Positions 56,173 to 64,000 of a stretch of DNA of 64,000 bases are shown here, piece after piece. Origin of the DNA: [Bacteroides] pectinophilus (GTDB lineage: Bacteria > Bacillota > Clostridia > Lachnospirales > Lachnospiraceae); assembly GCA_025146925.1 (NCBI GenBank), contig CP102260.1, positions 1,131,001-1,195,000 of the forward strand. Direction: 5' to 3'. Made by a program: the position numbers and the translations under genes. Under the pieces are notes generated by a model. The model had not been told where the DNA came from. It saw nothing but the letters and a program-made list of their open reading frames with translations, and did no database searches. The stretch's first letter is position 1, and each line of letters starts with the position of its first letter.

Positions 56173-56523
56173 ATGATTAACAGAAGAACAGGTTTGTTAA
56201 AAAAGACAGCATGTGCCGTGTGTATGGCGGCAATGGTGCTTTCACTGGCTGCATGCGGTAAGAAGAGCGTTGAAGGAAAGTGGAGCTGTCAGCAGAATGG
56301 AGCTGAAACAACATATGAATTCAATGCGGATGGGACAGGGAGCATGGATATCGGAGAAGGAATTGTTATGCCAATAACATATTCTTTTGACAATGGCAGG
56401 CTTAAGATATCTTACACAACTCTTGGAACACAGAATGATATTGAGTACAATGCCGTAATTGACAAGAATACATTAACACTCACCAACGATACAGCAAGCC
56501 TTACGCTTGATAAGCAGAATTGA
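56173..56523 (+). CDS. small lipoprotein, unknown
   Basis: The 116-residue protein has a lysine-containing signal peptide with lipobox LAAC near residue 25-28, then a beta-rich domain (GKWSCQQNGAETTYEFNADG) resembling the calycin-like small lipoproteins of Lachnospiraceae. It would be anchored on the outer face of the membrane. The start at 56173 has GGAGGG upstream; ATG at 56161 overlaps that site. Function unknown. Confidence 0.75.
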   Translation: MINRRTGLLKKTACAVCMAAMVLSLAACGKKSVEGKWSCQQNGAETTYEFNADGTGSMDIGEGIVMPITYSFDNGRLKISYTTLGTQNDIEYNAVIDKNTLTLTNDTASLTLDKQN

Positions 56524-56615
56524 TTATTAATTCATTATTAATTAAAAGTATACTTTACTTTTGCGAAATGTTATATTAAAATCAATTTACCTGTTAATTT
56601 AGAAGTTTCACGGAT

Positions 56616-57488
56616 ATGCGCAGAGCCTGCCATATGCAATATATGTGTGATGCCGGACTGCATGCAGTTCTTGAAAAGGATGCGAGGAAGTATGCAAGGC
56701 TGCCAGAGTTCTGGCAGCTTGCATCATGCGCATCGGGAACATTTAATTCAATAATAAGCCATGAGGGCAGTTGTAATATTCAGAATGCACGCCGGGATAT
56801 GCTGCGTCGTGCGCTGATGACCTGCGCACTTGGCGATGACAGCGCAAGACGCTGTATCAAGTCGATGTTCAGAGACATACTTATCGAGAAGTACCGCGTC
56901 AATGAACGTAATATCAATGAGGTAATCGTTTTTGATTCACCTTCACATCTTAACCATCATGACAAATTCCACATACTTTTATATGTATTTGAAAAAAGCT
57001 ATGGCTGCAAAGCATTACAACAGCTCATAATATGTGCGGGGACCGGGAAACACAGAACTGTGCATGCACATGATATAGACAGATTGTACGAAAATTATAT
57101 GCCGGTGCTGAATTTTTATGAGAAGCTTGAGGTGCTGACACAGAAGATATACAGCACATATAAGGGGATAGGTGCTGCCGATTCAATAATGACAATGGAT
57201 ATAGACGGGCTTGCGGGAGGCTGGGGACAGAACAGGACTATCTGGGTTATGTGCGATGGCAGACCTGTTAATCTTGAATTTTTAAGATTTGATAATCAGA
57301 GAGAATTCAGGAGAATAATGAGCGGCTTTGAAAGGCATATATATAACACATCGTGCCGCAGAAGCAGTTCAGGTGTGGAAAGAAAGGAAAAAACAGGGTA
57401 TATATCAGGTTATCTTTATAATGGAGCAGAAGTTATAGTTGCTTCATCACCCGTATGCAGTTCAAAGATATTTTTTATAAAAAAGTAA
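56616..57488 (+). CDS. CpaF-like N-terminal fragment protein
   Basis: This 290-residue protein ends with a stretch (VLTQKIYSTYKGIGAADSIM, then MDIDGLAGG, TIWVMCDGRPVNLEFLRFD and a final VASSPVCSSKIFFIKK) that looks like the N-terminal sensing part of Lachnospiraceae CpaF/VirB11-type secretion ATPases, which normally continues into the ATPase core. Here the frame stops exactly there, and no Walker motif is present. It may be a decayed gene or a free-standing regulatory domain. I see no ribosome site better than CGGA before the ATG. Confidence 0.45.
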   Translation: MRRACHMQYMCDAGLHAVLEKDARKYARLPEFWQLASCASGTFNSIISHEGSCNIQNARRDMLRRALMTCALGDDSARRCIKSMFRDILIEKYRVNERNINEVIVFDSPSHLNHHDKFHILLYVFEKSYGCKALQQLIICAGTGKHRTVHAHDIDRLYENYMPVLNFYEKLEVLTQKIYSTYKGIGAADSIMTMDIDGLAGGWGQNRTIWVMCDGRPVNLEFLRFDNQREFRRIMSGFERHIYNTSCRRSSSGVERKEKTGYISGYLYNGAEVIVASSPVCSSKIFFIKK

Positions 57489-57507
57489 TTGCACAGCCTT
57501 GTACAGA

Positions 57508-57535
57508 CACTGTCTCCGGCTCAAAGGAGACTGTG
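57508..57535 (+). terminator. hairpin after the CpaF-like gene
   Basis: CACTGTCTCC pairs with GGAGACTGTG (one mismatch) over a loop of eight bases; the T-run is poor. Confidence 0.4.
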
Positions 57536-57543
57536 TGAATAAA

Positions 57544-57580
57544 ATAAGCACGCAGATAAAATATATACCTGCGTGCTTAT
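57544..57580 (-). terminator. terminator of the minus-strand DUF21/CBS gene
   Basis: ATAAGCACGCAG and CTGCGTGCTTAT form a 12-bp stem, followed on the minus strand by TTTTATT. Confidence 0.75.
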
Positions 57581-57613
57581 TATCGTCTCTATATACTCAT
57601 ATTAACATAATTA

Positions 57614-58900
57614 TCAGTCAGCGTTATTGGTGCTGTTTTCACCGGATGAGCTGTCTTTAAGCGTCAGAAGAACAGAATCTACACGCTTGTTGGTTGTTGC
57701 CGTAACGAGAATTGTCATATCAGGGAACTCAAGCTTATCGCCCTTCTCGGGAAAACGGTCAAGCTGCTCAATGATGAATCCACCGATAGAATCATATTCT
57801 TCGGAATGAAATGATGTTCCAAGAATATCATTAATGTCATCAAGCTTGGCTGCACCGCTGAGATGATACTGCTTATCGGATATCTTCTCAATATCATCAC
57901 GCTCATCATCATCATATTCATCTCTGATCTCACCGACAATCTCTTCTAAGAGATCTTCAAGTGTAATGATACCGACTGTCGAACCATATTCGTCAATGAC
58001 AATTGCAATTGTGTTGGATGTGCTTCGCAGATCCTCAAGAAGTTTGGCTGTATTCTTGTACTCATAAGTGAAATAAGGCTCACGCATTATTTCTCTTATG
58101 TTAAAATCATCTCTGGCATCATAAAGAAGAAGATCCTTAATATTGAGAATACCGATTACATTATCAGTTGTTCCCTCATATATTGGAAATCTTGTATACT
58201 TATTCTGCTTGAATAATTCAATGATATCATCGTATGTACTGTTGACATCAGCCATAGTCATGTCAATTCGTGGAATCATGACATCTTTGGCGAGGGCATC
58301 ACCAAAATCGAACACATTATTAATCATCTTCTTTTCTTCTGTCTCAATCTCGCCGTCCTCGTAACTCTCCTCAACGATTGTACGAATCTCATTCTCAGTC
58401 ATAGAACTCTTGGAATTAGAGGTATTAACACGAAGAAGCTTCATAAGACTGCCTGCCATACCATTAACGATAAATATAACCGGCGTGAAGACAAACATTA
58501 CAAATTTGATAATGTTAGCGTATGCGAGAGCAATTTTCTCACTGTTAACGGAAGCGGTTGTCTTAGGTGTTATCTCTCCGAATATAAGTATAGCCAGAGT
58601 AAGAATACCTGTTGCGATTCCTACGGCAGAGCTGTTAAAGTAACGGCTCACCAGAGTTGTTGTGAGAGATGAAGCAAAAATATTAACAATATTATTGCCA
58701 ATAAGTATTGCACTCAGCATCTTAGAGGTGTTGTCAAGAATATATAACACCTTGACAGCTCTCTTGTTGCCTGAATCGGCAAGCGTTTTGATGCGGATTC
58801 TGTTCACTGACATGTAAGCTGTCTCCGCTGATGAGAAAAACGCTGAAAGCATTAAGAAAATAACAATGGTTACGATTTGTAAGACACTACTGGGGTCCAA
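57614..58900 (-). CDS. DUF21/CBS/CorC_HlyC membrane protein
   Basis: The 428-residue protein has the DUF21 membrane domain (about 1-190, with SSAETAYMS near the start), a CBS pair (KDVMIPRIDMTMAD, then RFPIYEGTTDNVIGIL) and a C-terminal CorC_HlyC domain (GGFIIEQLDRFPEKGD). Members of this family (CorC, YhdP, TlyC) handle Mg or cobalt at the membrane. It is the complete relative of the truncated protein at 44456-45316. It is read toward the terminator at 57544-57580. Confidence 0.88.
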   Translation of the reverse strand: MDPSSVLQIVTIVIFLMLSAFFSSAETAYMSVNRIRIKTLADSGNKRAVKVLYILDNTSKMLSAILIGNNIVNIFASSLTTTLVSRYFNSSAVGIATGILTLAILIFGEITPKTTASVNSEKIALAYANIIKFVMFVFTPVIFIVNGMAGSLMKLLRVNTSNSKSSMTENEIRTIVEESYEDGEIETEEKKMINNVFDFGDALAKDVMIPRIDMTMADVNSTYDDIIELFKQNKYTRFPIYEGTTDNVIGILNIKDLLLYDARDDFNIREIMREPYFTYEYKNTAKLLEDLRSTSNTIAIVIDEYGSTVGIITLEDLLEEIVGEIRDEYDDDERDDIEKISDKQYHLSGAAKLDDINDILGTSFHSEEYDSIGGFIIEQLDRFPEKGDKLEFPDMTILVTATTNKRVDSVLLTLKDSSSGENSTNNAD

Positions 58901-58995
58901 AAATTATCACTCCTTTTTTATATAAATGTTTCATAATTGTACCGCATTATGAATATTCTGTCAATAACATTAAGTATGAATGGAGCATGGAAAAT

Positions 58996-59352
58996 ATGAA
59001 AGATAATGCAATAAGAATTGTGAAAGCGGTAGTTGCTTCATATGTGGCAAGTTTTGTATTTATACTGATAATCGCATTAATGATGTATCGGCTTAAGCTG
59101 TCGGAAAATCAGGTGAGAATAGGGATAATGGTCGTATATTTTTTGTCTGCGGCAATTGGAGGATTCCTTCTTTCAAAAAGTATGGGGAAAAGAAGACTTA
59201 TAATGGGGCTTAGTGCAGGGGTTATATATTTTATCGTACTTACGCTTATGTCGCTTGTGATAAACAAATCGATAGACCGGGATGCGGCAGAGATCATCAA
59301 AGCACTTGCGGCATGCAGTATCGGTGGAGTTATCGGAGGAATAGCAGGCTGA
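58996..59352 (+). CDS. TIGR04086-type membrane protein
   Basis: The 118-residue protein has four membrane helices (about 12-32, 42-60, 65-85, 95-115) and a glycine-rich end (GGVIGGIAG). It matches the small TIGR04086 family in Firmicutes, whose job is not known. ATG at 58996 has GGAG 10 bases upstream; ATG at 58987 is too close. The dgt gene follows on the same strand after a 102-base gap. Confidence 0.7.
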   Translation: MKDNAIRIVKAVVASYVASFVFILIIALMMYRLKLSENQVRIGIMVVYFLSAAIGGFLLSKSMGKRRLIMGLSAGVIYFIVLTLMSLVINKSIDRDAAEIIKALAACSIGGVIGGIAG

Positions 59353-59454
59353 AAATAATTATAAAAAATGTCAAAATAAAAAAGGAAAAACAGAAGTTGC
59401 ACAGAATATAAATAATGTAGCGTAAGAAAACGCCGTTTGGAGAAAGGCGAATGT

Positions 59455-60483
59455 ATGGATCTGAACGAATTGGGAATAAACATAAGGGAAGAACAGGAGA
59501 GACGGGAACATCAGTATCTGAGCAGATATGCGTCATTCAGCGATGAGTCTCGCGGACGTGACCGTACAGAGGAGCCCTGCCCGATGAGGACAATATATCA
59601 GAGGGACCGGGACAGGATAATCCACTGCAAAGCATTCAGGAGACTGAAGCATAAGACGCAGGTATTTCTTGCACCGGAGGGTGATCATTACCGCACAAGG
59701 CTTACACACACGCTTGAGGTATCTCAGATAGCCAGAAGTATTGCAAGGGCACTGAGGCTTAATGAAGACCTTACTGAGGCAATAGCACTCGGTCATGATC
59801 TTGGTCACACGCCATTCGGGCATGCAGGAGAGAGAACGCTTAACAGGCTGTGTCCGGAAGGGTTCAGTCATTGCAGGCAGAGCATAAGAACTGTTGAATT
59901 TCTTGAAAAAGATGGCAGAGGTCTTAACCTTACAAGAGAGGTAAGGGATGGAATACTCAATCACAGGACAGAAGGAATGCCATATACACTTGAAGGCAAG
60001 GTAGTAAGGCTGTCAGATAAGATTGCATATATAAATCACGATATAGATGATGCAATAAGAGCCAGAATATTCAGCGAGAATGATGTTCCGCACGAATATT
60101 CGGATATACTTGGCAATAGCACAAAGACAAGGCTTAATACGCTCATCAATGATATAGTGGCGAACAGCTATGGCAGGGATGACATCCTTATGTCGGATGA
60201 TATTGAGCATGCAATGAAGTCACTGAGACAGTTCATGTTTGATAATCTTTACAGTAACCCTCAGGCTAAGGCAGAAGAAGTCAAGGTGTATAAGCTGATA
60301 ACCGAACTGTATAATTATTATGTAAGTAATCCTGACAAACTCCCGGGAAATTACATCCGTTTTATTGAAGAGTATAATCAGTCCAAAGAACGGGTTGTAT
60401 GTGATTATATAGCAGGAATGAGTGATCATTATGCAATTGCCCGGTTTGAGGAGATATATGTTCCCAGGTCATGGAAAGTATAA
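59455..60483 (+). CDS. dgt: dNTP triphosphohydrolase (dGTPase-like)
   Basis: The 342-residue HD-type enzyme has FRRLKHKTQVF, HTLEVSQIARSIAR and LGHDLGHTPFGHAGE, the metal-binding histidines and Asp, then LSDKIAYINHDIDDA. It cuts dNTPs to nucleosides and triphosphate. The start at 59455 is preferred over a TTG at 59437. It is the first gene of the conserved dgt-dnaG-rpoD run of Clostridia. Confidence 0.94.
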   Translation: MDLNELGINIREEQERREHQYLSRYASFSDESRGRDRTEEPCPMRTIYQRDRDRIIHCKAFRRLKHKTQVFLAPEGDHYRTRLTHTLEVSQIARSIARALRLNEDLTEAIALGHDLGHTPFGHAGERTLNRLCPEGFSHCRQSIRTVEFLEKDGRGLNLTREVRDGILNHRTEGMPYTLEGKVVRLSDKIAYINHDIDDAIRARIFSENDVPHEYSDILGNSTKTRLNTLINDIVANSYGRDDILMSDDIEHAMKSLRQFMFDNLYSNPQAKAEEVKVYKLITELYNYYVSNPDKLPGNYIRFIEEYNQSKERVVCDYIAGMSDHYAIARFEEIYVPRSWKV

Positions 60484-60517
60484 TGAGACATGATGAGGGA
60501 AGCAGGTTGGAGATTGG

Positions 60518-62272
60518 ATGAGATATTCAGAAGAATTAATAGAGGAAGTACGCTCACGCAATGATATTGTTGATGTCATTTCAGGATATGTGAAGCTTAA
60601 GAAGAGCGGCAGCAACTACTTTGGTCTGTGCCCGTTCCATAATGAAAAGTCAGGTTCGTTCTCTGTGTCACCATCAAAGCAGATGTATTACTGTTTTGGC
60701 TGCGGTGCCGGTGGCAATGTAATAACATTTATCATGGAATATGAGAATTACACGTTCATGGAGGCTGTACGGATGCTTGCCGAGAGGGCGGGGATTGAAC
60801 TGCCGCAGATGGAAGAGACCCCTGAAGAGAGGAAAAGCCGTGATATAAGGTCACAGCTTCTAGAGATTAACAAGCTTGCAGCAGTTTATTATTTTCATCA
60901 GCTGAGAGGACAGAATGGCAGCACTGCAATGAATTATCTTAAGAAGAGGGAACTGGGTGATGAGACAATACAGAGGTTCGGACTTGGTTATTCAAGCATG
61001 TACAGCGATGATCTTTACAGGTATATAAAGAGTAAAGGCTACAAGGATGATATCCTGAAGGAGTCGGGACTTTTTACATATGGTGACGGCAAGGTTACGG
61101 ACAAGTTCTGGAACCGTGTAATGTTTCCGATTATGGACATGAATAACCGGGTTATCGGATTTGGCGGACGTGTTATGGGAGACGGCAAGCCAAAGTACCT
61201 TAATTCCCCGGAGACAAAGCTGTTTGATAAGAGCCGCAATCTGTATGGCCTTAATATAGCAAGGACATCAAGAAAGCCTAACATAATAATCTGTGAAGGA
61301 TATATGGATGTTATTTCACTGCATCAGGCAGGCTTTAATCAGGCTGTTGCGTCACTCGGAACAGCGCTTACATCGGGACAGGCATCACTTATGAAGAGAT
61401 ATACGGATCAGGTCCTTATAACATATGACAGTGATGGCGCAGGCGTTAAGGCAGCGCTGCGTGCAATACCGATTCTTAAGGAAGCGGGACTTACAACCAA
61501 GGTGATTAATATGAAGCCGTACAAGGACCCGGATGAATTCATAAAGGGACTTGGAGCGGAAGCATTTCAGGAGAGAATCGATAAGGCGCAGAACAGCTTT
61601 ATGTATGAAATAAGCGCCATGGAGCAAAACTATGACCTGACTGATCCTGACAGTAAGACAAGATTCTTTAATGAAGTTGCCGGGCGTATAGTAGGATTTG
61701 AGGAAGAGCTTGAACGCAACAATTATATAGAAGCAGTTGCGGATAAGTATATGGTATCAATGGATGCGCTTAAGGCGATGGTTGGCAATTATGGCAATCG
61801 TGTCGGAATTGTGAAGGACAGGCATGACAGCCGGAGAACTTCATCATCGCACAAAGAGAAGGAAGATGGAATAAGCCAGGCACAGAAGATATTGCTGACA
61901 TGGCTTGTACAGGATATGTCGTTATATCCGAAGGTGGCAGCTTATCTGTCACCGGATGATTTTATAGAGGAGCCGTTCCATGATGTCGCTGTAAGGCTGT
62001 ATGAGCAGCTTGACAACGGACAGATTAATCCGGCAGCAATAATAAGCACATTTGACGATGGAGAGACCCAGAAAAAGGTGGCATCCATATTTAACAGGGA
62101 ACTCGCGGAAGAACTGAGTGACTCTGAAAGGGAGAGAGCTCTTAATCAGACTGTAAAAAAGATAAAGAAAAACAGTCTTGATATAAAGAGCAGGAGTGTC
62201 ACGGATGTGGCGCAACTGCAGAATATAATAAAGGAGCAGAAAGAGATACAGAATATCCAAATACATCTGTAA
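60518..62272 (+). CDS. dnaG: DNA primase
   Basis: The 584-residue protein makes primers for replication. It has the CHC2 zinc motif (CPFHNEKSGSFSVSPSKQMY, then YCFGCGAGG near residue 39-65), the TOPRIM core (IICEGYMDVISLHQAG near 260, then TYDSDGAGVKAAL) and a C-terminal helicase-binding region. The start follows GGAGATTGG. rpoD follows 21 bases later. Confidence 0.96.
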   Translation: MRYSEELIEEVRSRNDIVDVISGYVKLKKSGSNYFGLCPFHNEKSGSFSVSPSKQMYYCFGCGAGGNVITFIMEYENYTFMEAVRMLAERAGIELPQMEETPEERKSRDIRSQLLEINKLAAVYYFHQLRGQNGSTAMNYLKKRELGDETIQRFGLGYSSMYSDDLYRYIKSKGYKDDILKESGLFTYGDGKVTDKFWNRVMFPIMDMNNRVIGFGGRVMGDGKPKYLNSPETKLFDKSRNLYGLNIARTSRKPNIIICEGYMDVISLHQAGFNQAVASLGTALTSGQASLMKRYTDQVLITYDSDGAGVKAALRAIPILKEAGLTTKVINMKPYKDPDEFIKGLGAEAFQERIDKAQNSFMYEISAMEQNYDLTDPDSKTRFFNEVAGRIVGFEEELERNNYIEAVADKYMVSMDALKAMVGNYGNRVGIVKDRHDSRRTSSSHKEKEDGISQAQKILLTWLVQDMSLYPKVAAYLSPDDFIEEPFHDVAVRLYEQLDNGQINPAAIISTFDDGETQKKVASIFNRELAEELSDSERERALNQTVKKIKKNSLDIKSRSVTDVAQLQNIIKEQKEIQNIQIHL

Positions 62273-62293
62273 AATAAAAGGAGAAGAGACATT

Positions 62294-63640
62294 ATGGCTA
62301 AGAAGTCAGAAAAGGCAGTTACAGAGGCAGTACAGGCAGAAGAGGTCAGCACCGCTGAAGTAAAAGAGAAAAAGAAGCCTGCGGCAAAAGCTAAAAAAGA
62401 AGCTGATGCAAAGAGCGGGACAAAGACAACAAAGAAGACATCTAAGAAAGAGTCAAAAGCTGAAGAAGAAAAGACAGCTGCAGCAGATGTCGTATTAGAG
62501 GCAGAAGAGACTCCGCAGGCAGCCGCTGAGAACAGTGCTGATGATATGAATGCAAGATTCGAAGAAAAGTGCAAAGCACTTCTTGCACTTGCAAAGAAAA
62601 AGAAGAACATGCTGGATTATCAGGAAATTATTGATTCATTTACAGATGCTGAGTTCGATGCTGACAAGGTTGAGAAAGTATTTGATTTCCTTGAGGCGAA
62701 TAATGTAGATGTCAAGATATCTGATGATGTTGAAGAAGAGGAAGATATAATACTTGATCCTGAAGATGATATTGATATCGAGAAGATTGACCTTTCGGTT
62801 CCTGAAGGTGTAAGCATAGAGGATCCTGTAAGAATGTACCTTAAGGAGATTGGTAAAGTGCCGCTTCTTAGTGCAGAGGAAGAGATTGAACTTGCAAAGA
62901 GAATGGAGAATGGTGATGTTGAGGCCAAGAACAGGCTTGCCGAGGCAAACTTACGTCTGGTAGTCAGCATCGCAAAGAGATATGTAGGAAGAGGAATGCT
63001 TTTCCTTGACCTTATTCAGGAGGGTAACCTTGGACTTATCAAAGCTGTCGATAAGTTTGATTTTAGAAAGGGATTCAAGTTTTCAACATATGCAACATGG
63101 TGGATACGTCAGGCTATAACAAGGGCAATTGCGGATCAGGCAAGAACTATAAGAATTCCTGTTCATATGGTAGAGACAATCAACAAACTCTTAAGAGTTT
63201 CAAGACAGTTACTGCAGGAGCTTGGACGTGAACCGACTCCGGAAGAGATTGCCAAGGAGATGGACATCCCTGTAGAGAGGGTACGTGAGATTCAGAAGAT
63301 TTCACAGGAGCCGGTATCTTTGGAGACACCTATTGGTGAAGAGGAAGACAGCCACCTTGGAGATTTTATTCAGGATGATAATGTCCCTGTACCTGCTGAG
63401 GAAGCAGCAAGCACAATACTTAAAGAACAGCTTGTAGAGGTGCTTGGCACACTTACCGAGAGAGAGCAGAAGGTTCTCAGACTCAGATTCGGTCTTGATG
63501 ACGGACGTGCAAGAACACTTGAGGAAGTTGGACGTGAATTCAACGTAACAAGAGAGCGTATACGTCAGATTGAGGCAAAAGCTCTTCGTAAGCTGCGTCA
63601 TCCAAGCCGCAGCCGTAAGTTGAGAGACTTCCTTGATTGA
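62294..63640 (+). CDS. rpoD: primary sigma factor RpoD (sigma A)
   Basis: The 448-residue protein has regions 1.2 to 4: [17 protein letters not shown] near 190, [51 protein letters not shown] (the -10 reader) and [20 protein letters not shown] (the -35 helix). The N-terminal 85 residues are Lys/Ala/Glu-rich and low in complexity, which is a lengthened region before the 1.1-like part. GGAGAAG precedes the start. Confidence 0.97.
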   Translation: MAKKSEKAVTEAVQAEEVSTAEVKEKKKPAAKAKKEADAKSGTKTTKKTSKKESKAEEEKTAAADVVLEAEETPQAAAENSADDMNARFEEKCKALLALAKKKKNMLDYQEIIDSFTDAEFDADKVEKVFDFLEANNVDVKISDDVEEEEDIILDPEDDIDIEKIDLSVPEGVSIEDPVRMYLKEIGKVPLLSAEEEIELAKRMENGDVEAKNRLAEANLRLVVSIAKRYVGRGMLFLDLIQEGNLGLIKAVDKFDFRKGFKFSTYATWWIRQAITRAIADQARTIRIPVHMVETINKLLRVSRQLLQELGREPTPEEIAKEMDIPVERVREIQKISQEPVSLETPIGEEEDSHLGDFIQDDNVPVPAEEAASTILKEQLVEVLGTLTEREQKVLRLRFGLDDGRARTLEEVGREFNVTRERIRQIEAKALRKLRHPSRSRKLRDFLD

Positions 63641-63676
63641 TTAATATTTACAGGGAGATTTGACAGGTATAATTAT

Positions 63677-64000
63677 ATGTATCAGATTTCTAAAAGACTT
63701 GAAACTATTGCTTCCTGCGTTCCGGCAGGAAGCACAGTTGCTGATATAGGCACTGATCATGCGTATATGCCGATATATCTCATACAGAATTCCATAGCTT
63801 CGCATGTTATTGCAATGGATGTAAACAAAGGACCTCTTAAGAAAGCAGAGACTAATGTGGAGGAAGCCGGAGTACGGCAGAGCATTGATCTTAGACTTTC
63901 TGACGGGCTTGCCGGGCTTAAGCATGGCGAAGCGGACGTCATAACAATAAGCGGTATGGGTGGCAAGCTCATAGAGAAGATTCTTACTGACGGACAGGAT
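63677..64000 (+). CDS. trmK: tRNA (adenine(22)-N1)-methyltransferase, partial
   Basis: Only the first 108 codons are in the window. They encode SAM-binding motif I, VADIGTDHAYMPIYL, then DVNKGPLKKAETNV and DVITISGMGGKLI, all typical of TrmK, which methylates A22 of tRNA. The gene follows rpoD by 36 bases, the usual order. The remainder lies beyond the right edge. Confidence 0.85.
   Translation, partial: MYQISKRLETIASCVPAGSTVADIGTDHAYMPIYLIQNSIASHVIAMDVNKGPLKKAETNVEEAGVRQSIDLRLSDGLAGLKHGEADVITISGMGGKLIEKILTDGQD

Overview
The window looks like a chromosomal segment of a low-GC Gram-positive anaerobe of the Clostridia, most likely a Lachnospiraceae (Lachnospira/Roseburia-like). The grounds are strong GGAGG ribosome-binding sites, TTGACA/TATAAT promoters, a T-box and a THF riboswitch, the dgt-dnaG-rpoD-trmK order, Rex, an ECF folate transporter and a KdgF-like cupin. 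The genus is an inference from family content. I saw no rRNA, tRNA, CRISPR array or insertion sequence.

Positions 1-8804 are an accessory, phage-derived element. On the minus strand, read from right to left, are: a one-chain RNA polymerase of the YonO/QDE-1 two-barrel type with a DFDGD catalytic motif; a zinc-ribbon protein; a protein that probably starts at ATT; a tail-tube-like structural protein; a terminator; a holin; an XhlA-like coiled-coil membrane protein; and a tape-measure protein that stops just after its TP901 core. Divergent on the plus strand are a small sigma-70-like factor and a DUF262/ParB-like protein. The divergent promoter region carries two GAAC-N4-GTTC palindromes that match the Gram-positive LexA (SOS) box. 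One of them fills the spacer of a TTGACA-N17-TATCAT promoter. I read this as an SOS-switched element that brings its own polymerase and sigma factor and drives tail and lysis genes. No capsid, terminase or integrase gene is visible here, but the element runs off the left edge.

From 8.8 kb on the content is core chromosome. 8.8-15 kb: THF riboswitch and folT, a YfcE-like phosphodiesterase, an unlisted-size 54-residue zinc ribbon, ftsH, a large HTH regulator with a G9 tract, and a polysaccharide deacetylase. 15-20.6 kb: valine T-box and valS, dinB, a HAD phosphatase, a nitroreductase. 20.6-25.7 kb: HD protein and asnB (minus strand), icd, a CDP-alcohol phosphatidyltransferase and a membrane protein. 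25.8-28.5 kb: hflX-thyA-folA. 28.5-34.6 kb: envelope and accessory proteins, including an orphan nitrate/sulfonate/taurine-type binding lipoprotein.

34.7-46.6 kb: thrC, a split methionine synthase (separate activation protein plus metH), rex, acpS, nnr, alr, a MazF toxin with no antitoxin beside it, a CorC-like CBS protein and an O-acetylhomoserine sulfhydrylase. 46.6-54.7 kb: a diguanylate cyclase overlapping a permease-ATPase fusion, ilvN-ilvC, a DUF1653 protein, and a glutamate-cysteine-ligase-like gene next to an ATP-grasp gene. 54.8-64 kb: citrate synthase, a lipoprotein, a CpaF-like N-terminal fragment, a DUF21/CBS protein, then dgt-dnaG-rpoD and the start of trmK. Citrate synthase and isocitrate dehydrogenase together supply 2-oxoglutarate. 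FolT, ThyA and DHFR cover folate uptake and thymidylate synthesis. ThrC, MetY and MetH sit in the homoserine/methionine branch.
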